From NCBI GenBank assembly GCA_910587335.1, contig CAJUMG010000005.1:76363-84570 (forward strand): a stretch of 8,208 bases of DNA. The letters are read 5' to 3'. The notes beneath the pieces were generated by a model, which saw only the letters and a program-made list of their open reading frames with translations, ran no database searches and was not told the origin of the DNA. The position numbers and the translations under genes are program-made. Shown here one piece after another: positions 1 to 4,617 of the stretch; position 1 is the first letter of the stretch, and each line of letters begins with the position of its first letter. The stretch is from an uncultured Oscillospiraceae bacterium. Its GTDB lineage: Bacteria; Bacillota; Clostridia; Oscillospirales; Ruminococcaceae.

Positions 1-1
1 T

Positions 2-154
2 CGTTTTCAGGCGCTGTGTGCTTATCAGATGACCTTTGCCTTTTCGGATGGTGATGGACCGCTTTCCTATCTTGGCGGCAAAACGGTTACTGTCCCCCAG
101 GTGGATTTTGTAAAAGAACTGTTTCCTGAAACGGCGGCTTTTTTAGGGAAGTGA
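2..154 (+). CDS. C-terminal end of an unrecognised protein (partial)
   Basis: An open frame enters from the left edge and runs 50 codons to TGA at 152-154. It begins RFQALCAYQMTF and ends in FPETAAFLGK. I do not recognise the family from this fragment; there is no obvious catalytic motif, membrane segment or low-complexity stretch. The other forward frame I translated, the one beginning at base 1, stops early at TGA. The gap to the radC start is only 10 bases and radC's ribosome binding site lies in that gap, so the two genes are very probably cotranscribed. The start and any upstream domain lie outside the window. Confidence 0.6.
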   Translation, partial: RFQALCAYQMTFAFSDGDGPLSYLGGKTVTVPQVDFVKELFPETAAFLGK

Positions 155-164
155 GAGGGAGAGG

Positions 165-848
165 ATGAAGCATAATCATCAGGGGCACCGAAAAAGGCTG
201 AAGGAGCGTTTCCGGCAGACAGGTTTTGCAGGATTTGAAAAGCATGAGATGTTGGAGCTTTTGCTTTTTTACAGCATTCCCCAAAAGGATACCAATGACC
301 TTGCTCATGATCTGATCGAACAGTTTGGCTCTTTGTCCGGCGTGTTCGACGCTTCTTATGAAAACCTTTTAAAGGTGAATGGTATCAGCGACAATTCAGC
401 AACGCTTATCAAGATGATTCCACAGCTGGCAAACGCGTACCTAAATGATCGCAACGATCCGGGGATGATTTTGGATTCGGTAGAAAAAGCCGGCGCTTTT
501 TTGTTGTCCAAATATGTCGGCGCTACCAATGAACGGGTGTATCTTCTGTGTCTTGACAACAAGCTAAAGCTGCTGAACTGTGCGCTGGTGGGAGAAGGGA
601 GCCTCAACCGGGTGAATTTTCATCCGCGCCAAATTATACAAAAAGCGCTTCAATGCTCGGCTTCCACCATTATACTAGGTCATAATCATCCTTATGGAAC
701 TGCGCTGCCGTCTGACGCGGACATTCTGATGACCCGGCAGCTTTACGAGATGGCGCAGGTGTTAGATATTACGCTGCGGGATCACATCATCGTAGCGGGG
801 GATGATTTTGTGTCGTTGGCTCAATCGGGGATTTTGTCTTCCGTTTAG
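165..848 (+). CDS. radC: RadC family (JAB/MPN) protein
   Basis: A 227-residue protein of normal RadC length. The N-terminal UPF0758 helical part (about residues 8-90) contains a helix-hairpin-helix-like stretch, LLKVNGISDNSATLI (68-82). The C-terminal JAMM/MPN metalloprotease-like domain (about 105-225) has Glu144 in the LVGEGSLN strand and the zinc-binding pattern HNHPYGTALPSDAD (173-186: His173, His175, Ser183, Asp186), so the metal site looks intact. The family was once linked to DNA repair, but that role was withdrawn and its biochemical activity remains unsettled; do not read 'RadC' as repair. The ATG at 165 follows a purine-rich site (GAGAGGGAG, from about 153) just after the upstream stop, and a terminator lies 7 bases past the stop, making radC the last gene of its operon. 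Confidence 0.92.
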   Translation: MKHNHQGHRKRLKERFRQTGFAGFEKHEMLELLLFYSIPQKDTNDLAHDLIEQFGSLSGVFDASYENLLKVNGISDNSATLIKMIPQLANAYLNDRNDPGMILDSVEKAGAFLLSKYVGATNERVYLLCLDNKLKLLNCALVGEGSLNRVNFHPRQIIQKALQCSASTIILGHNHPYGTALPSDADILMTRQLYEMAQVLDITLRDHIIVAGDDFVSLAQSGILSSV

Positions 849-854
849 AAATTT

Positions 855-880
855 CGCCTCCTAATTGGGGGCGTTTTTTT
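855..880 (+). terminator. Intrinsic terminator after radC
   Basis: CGCCTCC (855-861) pairs with GGGGGCG (867-873), seven pairs with one G-U, around the loop TAATT. Seven T follow directly (874-880). It starts 7 bases after the radC stop. Confidence 0.92.
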
Positions 881-934
881 ATAGGATTTCGGGGAAAATT
901 CAGCGAAAAATACCCCGCTTTTTCCGGTTTTTCG

Positions 935-964
935 GTATGTTTAACGGCTAAAAACGGCATACTA
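935..964 (+). promoter_or_regulatory. Candidate SigG-type promoter of the amidohydrolase gene
   Basis: GTATG (935-939), 18 bases, then CATACTA (958-964). This fits the Bacillus SigG pattern (about GHATR, 17-18, CATNNTA) at every specified position. The start of transcription would fall near 971, five bases before the ribosome binding site at 976-983, giving a very short leader. No convincing SigA promoter was seen in the same gap. The same arrangement with the same spacing lies before sigG and before the Gln/Asn-rich ORF, which raises confidence. Confidence 0.6.
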
Positions 965-991
965 CTTTTGGAATCAAAGGAGGGATGCCAT

Positions 992-2173
992 ATGCTGTAT
1001 ATAAAAAATGGACGAATTTTGACCATGGCCGGAACAATATGGGAAAACGGACAGGTGCTGATTGAAAAGGGAAAAATCAAGGAGGTGGGGGATAAGGTCC
1101 CCTGCCCGGGCAAAGAGGTCCAGGTGATCGATGCGAAGGGCGGATGGGTGCTGCCAGGGCTGATCGAAGCCCACTGCCATATCGGGATCACCGAGGAAAA
1201 AAAGGGGTTTGAGGGGGATGACTGCAACGAGGTTAATCAGCCGATAACGCCCTATCTGAAGGCGCTGGATGCGGTCAATCCGATGGACTCAGCCTTCCAC
1301 AACGCGCTGAGCGCCGGCATCACGACGGTTATGGTGGGGCCGGGCAGCTCGAATGTAGTCGGCGGCCAGTTTTTGGCCATGAAGACCTTTGGCAGAGTGA
1401 TCGACCGGATGATTTTGAAAGAACCTGCGGCGATGAAGGTCGCTTTTGGGGAGAACCCCAAGTCCAACTACAGCGGCCAGGGGAAATTGCCGTCCACCCG
1501 CATGTCTATTGGAGCCGCGCTGCGAGAAGAGCTGACCCGGGCCCAGAACTATCTATCGCGCAAAAAGCAGGCGGCAGAAAACGGCGATAGCTTTGAAACA
1601 GATTATCAACTGGAATGCTGGACGCCGGTTCTGGAGGGAAAAATCCCGCTAAAGGCGCATGTACACCGGGCGGACGATATTCTGACAGCCATTCGCATAG
1701 CAAAGGAATTTGACCTTTCCATGACGCTGGATCATTGTACGGAAGGGCACCTGATCGCTGAGGAAATCCAGAATGCGGGTTTTCCGGCCATTGTAGGGCC
1801 GACTCTCTCCTCCCGAAACAAGATTGAGGTACAGAACATGGACTTTAAAACGCCGGGTATTCTGCAAAAAGCGGGTGTTCTGGTGGCGATTACCACCGAC
1901 CATCCGGTAACGCGCATACAGTATCTGCCCATCTGCGCGGGCTTTGCCGCCAAGGAAGGTCTTGGAATAGACCAGGCGCTGGAGGCGATTACCCGCAATC
2001 CGGCCCAGATTTGCGGAGTAGGAGACCGGGTGGGGACCATCGAGCCAGGAAAGGACGGAGATTTGGCGATTTTTGACGGGAACCCGATGGAGGTTTTTAC
2101 CAAAACGCTATATACCATTGTTGACGGACAGGTTGCCTACCAGCAGGGTGAAACGGACGAAAAAGAAGGATGA
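992..2173 (+). CDS. Metal-dependent amidohydrolase, imidazolonepropionase-like (COG1228)
   Basis: A 393-residue TIM-barrel amidohydrolase. The N-terminal beta-sandwich (about 1-52) leads into LPGLIEAHCHIG, with the metal-binding HxH at His61/His63. Further candidate ligands are His223/His225 (KAHVHR), the block LDHCTEGH (Asp247, His248, His253) and the late Asp303 in TTDHP. The C-terminal sandwich returns with VGTIEPGKDGDLAIFDG (347-363). The overall form is that of a clostridial group annotated only as 'amidohydrolase'; the substrate is unknown, and cyclic amides, peptides or deacetylation are all open. Start choice: AAAGGAGG (976-983) sits 8 bases before ATG 992, whereas an in-frame TTG at 968 lies upstream of that site. 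The gene stands alone between terminators and has a SigG-like promoter, suggesting forespore expression. Confidence 0.9.
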   Translation: MLYIKNGRILTMAGTIWENGQVLIEKGKIKEVGDKVPCPGKEVQVIDAKGGWVLPGLIEAHCHIGITEEKKGFEGDDCNEVNQPITPYLKALDAVNPMDSAFHNALSAGITTVMVGPGSSNVVGGQFLAMKTFGRVIDRMILKEPAAMKVAFGENPKSNYSGQGKLPSTRMSIGAALREELTRAQNYLSRKKQAAENGDSFETDYQLECWTPVLEGKIPLKAHVHRADDILTAIRIAKEFDLSMTLDHCTEGHLIAEEIQNAGFPAIVGPTLSSRNKIEVQNMDFKTPGILQKAGVLVAITTDHPVTRIQYLPICAGFAAKEGLGIDQALEAITRNPAQICGVGDRVGTIEPGKDGDLAIFDGNPMEVFTKTLYTIVDGQVAYQQGETDEKEG

Positions 2174-2193
2174 GCGGATAGCTCATCCTTTTT
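2166..2193 (+). terminator. Terminator overlapping the amidohydrolase stop codon
   Basis: AAGGATGAGC (2166-2175) and GCTCATCCTT (2181-2190) form a perfect 10-pair stem around GGATA, followed by more T (2191-2193). The TGA stop (2171-2173) lies in the left arm, so ribosomes finishing translation would cover half the hairpin. Confidence 0.88.
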
Positions 2194-2227
2194 GCTATTA
2201 GAAAAATCAATAGAATATGTAAGCAGC

Positions 2228-2283
2228 AAAAAGCCAGAAATCCTGAAAAGGGGCCGTAAGACCGCCGGATTTCTGGCTTTTTT
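2228..2283. terminator. Two-way terminator between convergent genes
   Basis: AAAAAGCCAGAAATCC (2228-2243) and its exact complement (2267-2282) form a perfect 16-pair stem around a 23-base loop. There is an A run on the left and a T run on the right, so it can act on both strands. It backs up the amidohydrolase terminator on the plus strand. On the minus strand it ends the sigG / Gln-Asn-rich ORF transcript, for which I see no earlier terminator. Confidence 0.88.
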
Positions 2284-2284
2284 A

Positions 2285-2385
2285 CAATGGCCCTTGTTCC
2301 AACAAGTCAGCCGATTGGCCATCTGGCTGGAACGAGGGTGTCATTGGCCTTTGGAATCAACCAAAGAATGGTCTATCCAACAGAC
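2285..2385. other. Non-coding stretch packed with hairpins
   Basis: Between the two-way terminator and the small minus-strand ORF lies a block of inverted repeats. CAATG (2285-2289) pairs with CATTG (2342-2346), and CCCTTGTTCCA (2291-2301) with TGGAACGAGGG (2328-2338, one G-U on the plus strand); CAGCC/GGCTG can form an alternative inner stem. Next come CTTTGG (2349-2354) with CCAAAG (2361-2366), and a small GTCT/AGAC pair (2371-2374, 2382-2385). On the minus strand this is the 3' untranslated part of the small-ORF message. The G-U pair favours a plus-strand RNA, yet no plus promoter was found. I do not recognise a known RNA family. Confidence 0.55.
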
Positions 2386-2396
2386 AGTATAATAAG

Positions 2397-2489
2397 TTAT
2401 CTGTTTTGCTCTTTGTTTTGGTTTTGCTGATTTTGCTTCTGCTGCTGATTTTGTTGGTTTTGCTGTTTGTTGTTTTTAGATTCCTGCAT
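2397..2489 (-). CDS. Gln/Asn-rich 30-residue microprotein, candidate small spore protein
   Basis: A 30-codon ORF on the minus strand, starting MQESKNNKQQ and ending NKEQNR. It contains 13 Gln and 8 Asn (21 of 30 residues), plus Lys, Glu and one Arg, and no hydrophobic residue after Met1. Gln uses CAA and CAG about equally and Asn uses both codons, which argues for selection on the peptide rather than a simple DNA repeat. Support for expression is strong: AGGAGGTGACC (2504-2494) places AGGAGG 9 bases before ATG, a forespore-type promoter lies at 2571-2542, and a two-way terminator lies downstream. It follows sigG on the same strand with no terminator between, so readthrough from sigG is possible. 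Its composition recalls Gln/Asn-rich small acid-soluble spore proteins of the gamma type, but it is far shorter and I cannot assign it to a family. The function is unknown. Confidence 0.72.
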   Translation of the reverse strand: MQESKNNKQQNQQNQQQKQNQQNQNKEQNR

Positions 2490-2493
2490 GAAT

Positions 2494-2504
2494 GGTCACC
2501 TCCT
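2494..2504 (-). promoter_or_regulatory. Near-perfect ribosome binding site of the microprotein
   Basis: Read on the minus strand, AGGAGGTGACC matches the anti-Shine-Dalgarno complement AGGAGGTGA without a mismatch, 9 bases (from AGGAGG) before the ATG at 2489. It is the best site in the window and the main reason to treat this tiny ORF as real. Confidence 0.85.
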
Positions 2505-2541
2505 AAAATTTGGGCGAGGAGATATAAAAATCCCTCGCTAC

Positions 2542-2571
2542 AAGTATGGCCCGGTGGCTTTTAGAATATAC
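2542..2571 (-). promoter_or_regulatory. Candidate SigG/SigF-type promoter of the microprotein gene
   Basis: On the minus strand: GTATA (2571-2567), 18 bases, then CATACTT (2548-2542). It fits GYATA and six of seven positions of CATNNTA apart from the free ones, the last base being T. Transcription would start near 2535. A short stem GCGAGG/CCTCGC (2538-2533, 2519-2514) would then lie at or just over the 5' end of the RNA. Confidence 0.55.
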
Positions 2572-2616
2572 AGAGTCTTGATATTTTTCAAAAAAAGGAA
2601 ATTTTTGGTCAAAAGA

Positions 2617-3387
2617 TTACAGGTTTCCTTTGATTTTATCCAGCGCGCCTTTTTCCAGGCGGCTGACCTGCGCCTGGCTGATACCGATTTCACCGGCTAC
2701 CTCCATCTGGGTTTTACCGGTGAAAAAGCGCAGGGAGAGGATCTTTTTTTCACGAGGAGTCAGGTTGGAGATGGCCTCTCGAATAGACAGCTCCTCCAGC
2801 CAATTGCTGTCGTCGTTTTTATCACCCAACTGGTCCATCACATAGATGGTATCGCCAGCGTCGGAATACACCGGCTCGTAGAGCGAAACCGGTTCGACAA
2901 TAGACTCCAAGGCCAGCACCACGTCCCGTTTGCGCATACCCATTTCCTGGGCGATTTCCTCCACCGTAGGTTCCTGCAAATTTTTGCCGGTGAGACGCTC
3001 TTTGGTCTGCATAGCTTTATAGGCAACGTCACGCATGGAACGGCTCACGCGGATACTGTTATTATCCCGCAGATAGCGGCGAATTTCTCCAACGATCATC
3101 GGAACGCCGTAGGTGGAGAATCGGACGCCCTGTTCCGGGTCAAAATGGTCGATGGCCTTAATCAGGCCGATGCAGCCGACCTGAAACAGATCGTCGAGAT
3201 TTTCGCCTCGGTTGGCAAACTTTTGGACCACGCTAAGAACAAGGCGCAGGTTCCCGTTGATCAGTTCCTCTCTCGCCTGTTCGTCCCCTTGGCGCACCCG
3301 TTTGAGCAGTTCGGCTTTTTCCTTTTCCTTCAGCACCTTTAATTTTGTGGTGTTTACACCACAGATTTCCACTTTGCCATAATACAT
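2617..3387 (-). CDS. sigG: RNA polymerase sporulation sigma factor SigG
   Basis: A 256-residue sigma-70 family factor that directs late forespore transcription. The N-terminal KVEICGVNTTKL (5-16) is a hallmark of SigG. Region 2 follows: NGNLRLVLSVVQKF (44-57), then DDLFQVGCIGLIKAIDHF and the -10 recognition part through GVPMIVGEIRRYLRDN. Region 3 covers about 110-190. Region 4 ends with TPREKKILSLRFF and the helix-turn-helix GKTQMEVAGEIGISQAQVSR. Asn44 corresponds to the Asn reported in B. subtilis to matter for inhibition by Gin (CsfB). No frameshift is visible. The ATG at 3387 is the only reasonable start because no start codon lies in frame just upstream. Its ribosome binding site is poor: GGGAGGG lies 16 bases away and GGGCGTGAT (3399-3391) is an imperfect site closer in. 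It is divergent from the ylmC-type gene and carries no sigE beside it here. Confidence 0.97.
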   Translation of the reverse strand: MYYGKVEICGVNTTKLKVLKEKEKAELLKRVRQGDEQAREELINGNLRLVLSVVQKFANRGENLDDLFQVGCIGLIKAIDHFDPEQGVRFSTYGVPMIVGEIRRYLRDNNSIRVSRSMRDVAYKAMQTKERLTGKNLQEPTVEEIAQEMGMRKRDVVLALESIVEPVSLYEPVYSDAGDTIYVMDQLGDKNDDSNWLEELSIREAISNLTPREKKILSLRFFTGKTQMEVAGEIGISQAQVSRLEKGALDKIKGNL

Positions 3388-3416
3388 GCCATCACGCCCG
3401 CTTCCCTCCCGATTTT

Positions 3417-3434
3417 GCTGCCCTGTTGGGCAAC
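3417..3434 (-). promoter_or_regulatory. Hairpin at the 5' end of the sigG leader
   Basis: On the minus strand GTTGCCC (3434-3428) pairs with GGGCAGC (3423-3417), seven pairs with one G-U, around the loop AACA. If the promoter call is right (start near 3436), this hairpin is the very beginning of the sigG message, 13 bases before the distant GGGAGGG. It is not followed by a T run, so it is not a terminator on this strand. Confidence 0.5.
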
Positions 3435-3442
3435 TGTGTTTT

Positions 3443-3472
3443 TATCATGGACGGGGTTCTATCTGGACATGC
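3443..3472 (-). promoter_or_regulatory. Candidate SigG/SigF-type promoter of sigG
   Basis: On the minus strand: GCATG (3472-3468), 18 bases, then CATGATA (3449-3443). All specified positions of the SigG pattern (GHATR, 17-18, CATNNTA) match. Known biology fits: in B. subtilis sigG transcription is started by SigF and amplified by SigG itself. The start would be near 3436, giving a leader of about 49 bases. Confidence 0.68.
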
Positions 3473-3493
3473 AAAAATTTTCTTTGGCAATTT

Positions 3494-3522
3494 TTGTTAG
3501 TCTAATTGGACGTGTGTATACC
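3494..3522 (+). promoter_or_regulatory. Possible promoter of the ylmC/ymxH-type gene
   Basis: TTGTTA (3494-3499), 17 bases, TATACC (3517-3522) is a moderate SigA match (4/6 in each box). An overlapping SigE-like reading (TCTAATT at 3501-3507, 14 bases, CATAGGCA from 3522) is weaker in the -10. The SigA and SigE readings cannot be separated by eye. It lies back to back with the sigG promoter, the -35 elements being about 21 bases apart. Confidence 0.35.
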
Positions 3523-3550
3523 ATAGGCATAGAAAAAGGGAGGGGTGTGG

Positions 3551-3835
3551 ATGATCTACCGGATTTCAGATTTTAAGTACAAGGATGTGATCAACATCAA
3601 GGACGGAAACTGCCTGGGGACCATCTGCGACGTGGAAATTGAAGGGGAAAAAGCAGTAGTTATAGCGGTAGTAGTTCGGGGACGGTTCCGTTTTTTCGGG
3701 TTGTTTGGCAAGGCCGAAGAATTTGTCATACCCTGGGAAGATGTAAAGGTGATTGGCGATGACGCGGTACTGGTCTGTCTGGACCGCCGCCCAGAGCCGA
3801 AGCGCCCGAAACGCGACAGATATTTCGATGAATAA
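3551..3835 (+). CDS. ylmC: YlmC/YmxH family sporulation protein (PRC-barrel)
   Basis: A 94-residue PRC-barrel protein. It shows the family pattern: ISDFKYKDVINIKDGNCLG (5-23), CDVEIEGEKAVVIAVVV, then the conserved RFFGLFGKAEEFVIPWEDV (47-65) and IGDDAVLV. A basic tail (about 79-90, rich in Arg, Lys and Pro) follows the barrel. The YlmC/YmxH group is restricted to endospore formers; its molecular role is not established. In B. subtilis ylmC lies near sigG, which supports the name, although here the two genes are divergent. ATG 3551 is chosen because GGGAGG (3538-3543) lies 7 bases upstream; a GTG at 3545 would overlap that site. No terminator was seen after the stop. Confidence 0.88.
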   Translation: MIYRISDFKYKDVINIKDGNCLGTICDVEIEGEKAVVIAVVVRGRFRFFGLFGKAEEFVIPWEDVKVIGDDAVLVCLDRRPEPKRPKRDRYFDE

Positions 3836-3854
3836 AGCCGTTCGAAATACTTCC

Positions 3855-3883
3855 TTGCATTTCCAGAATGCCTGTGGTAAAAT
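3855..3883 (+). promoter_or_regulatory. SigA-type promoter of the acetyltransferase gene
   Basis: TTGCAT (3855-3860), 17 bases, TAAAAT (3878-3883), with TGG directly before the -10, an extended -10 element that compensates for the weak -35. The start would be near 3890, about 28 bases before the ATG. Confidence 0.65.
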
Positions 3884-3917
3884 CAGAAAAATTTAGATTG
3901 ATTAAGAGGAAAAAGGA

Positions 3918-4430
3918 ATGGTTTGCAAAATACGAGAATGGAAGCTATCGGACGCGGCTGATTTGGCATTGATACTTTCCAACAAAAAAATACTGGATAA
4001 TCTTCGGGACGGATTGCCGTACCCTTACACCGAGCAGGATGGAATAGACTATATTTCTGCTATGCTGGCGGCAAAAAGAGAGGAAACATTTGCTTTTGCT
4101 GTTACGGTGGACGGCAAGGTGGCCGGAAGCATAGGTGTTTTCCGGCAAGAGAACATCCATCGGCAGACGGCTGAATTGGGATATTACCTTGCGCAAGAAT
4201 ATTGGGGCAAGGGAATGATGACCGAAGCGGTAAAACAGATTTGCAGCTATGTTTTTGAAAAAAGCGACATCCTTCGAATTTATGCAGAGCCGTTTGCTTA
4301 CAACCGTCCGTCTTGCCGGGTGCTTGAAAAAGCGGGGTTTCGATGCGAAGGGACACTAAGAAGCAATGCTGTAAAAAACGGTAAAGTGCTTGACATGAAG
4401 ATGTATTCGCTGTTAAAAGAAGATAGATAA
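3918..4430 (+). CDS. GNAT family N-acetyltransferase (RimJ/RimL type)
   Basis: A 170-residue single-domain GNAT enzyme that would move an acetyl group from acetyl-CoA to an amine. The start REWKLSDAADL (6-16) is typical of the RimJ/RimL-like branch. Motif A runs ELGYYLAQEYWGKGMMTEAV (86-105), with WGKGM at the pyrophosphate-binding turn, and motif B is AYNRPSCRVLEKAGFRCEGTLR (127-148). Proteins of this type acetylate ribosomal proteins, antibiotics or small amines; the sequence does not reveal the substrate. AAGAGGA (3904-3910) precedes the ATG at 3918 and an extended -10 promoter lies upstream. No clear terminator separates it from the rpsB promoter, so some readthrough into rpsB is possible. 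Confidence 0.9.
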   Translation: MVCKIREWKLSDAADLALILSNKKILDNLRDGLPYPYTEQDGIDYISAMLAAKREETFAFAVTVDGKVAGSIGVFRQENIHRQTAELGYYLAQEYWGKGMMTEAVKQICSYVFEKSDILRIYAEPFAYNRPSCRVLEKAGFRCEGTLRSNAVKNGKVLDMKMYSLLKEDR

Positions 4431-4484
4431 GCGCTGCCTTTGCCCAGTTCTGTAGAAAAGAGAACAGGAATACCGGAAAAGGGC

Positions 4485-4513
4485 TTGCTTTTTAAAGAGA
4501 GCTGTGCTATAAT
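4485..4513 (+). promoter_or_regulatory. Strong SigA promoter of rpsB-tsf
   Basis: TTGCTT (4485-4490), 17 bases, TATAAT (4508-4513), the -10 preceded by TGC (extended -10). This is the best housekeeping promoter in the window, as expected for a ribosomal protein operon. The start would be near 4520. Confidence 0.85.
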
Positions 4514-4519
4514 TTTACG

Positions 4520-4617
4520 GAAAAACACACGTCTGGATTGGATTTTGGTAGGTGCCGGTTTTGCCGGTTAGCTGAAAATTGTCCGGACGGAGGAAAAACC
4601 TGAGGAGGAAATGTAAA
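4520..4617 (+). promoter_or_regulatory. Structured rpsB leader, possible S2 autoregulatory site
   Basis: The leader is about 98 bases. CGTCTGGA (4530-4537) pairs with TCCGGACG (4582-4589), eight pairs with one G-U, closing a domain of 44 bases. Inside, TGCCGGTT occurs twice one base apart (4553-4560, 4562-4569), allowing a CCGG/CCGG stem (4555-4558 with 4564-4567). The ribosome binding site GAGGAGG (4602-4608) lies 12 bases beyond the long stem. S2 regulates its own operon in some bacteria; whether this leader does so is inference. Confidence 0.45.

Noticed and set aside
165..848. radC as a sign of a mobile or anti-restriction island
   Set aside because: Some RadC-like proteins sit on plasmids and islands, but this is a full-length two-domain RadC beside ordinary chromosomal genes with no integrase, att repeat or composition shift.
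2192..2392. Plus-strand open frame of 66 codons after the amidohydrolase
   Set aside because: It begins within a terminator's T run, passes through the two-way terminator and hairpin cluster, and has no ribosome binding site.
2467..3342. Long open frame (291 codons) on the plus strand opposite sigG
   Set aside because: It lies antisense to an unmistakable SigG and has no family features. It is a shadow of the sigG codon pattern.
4447..4465. Hairpin GTTCT/AGAAC after the acetyltransferase gene as a terminator
   Set aside because: The stem is only five pairs and no T run follows.
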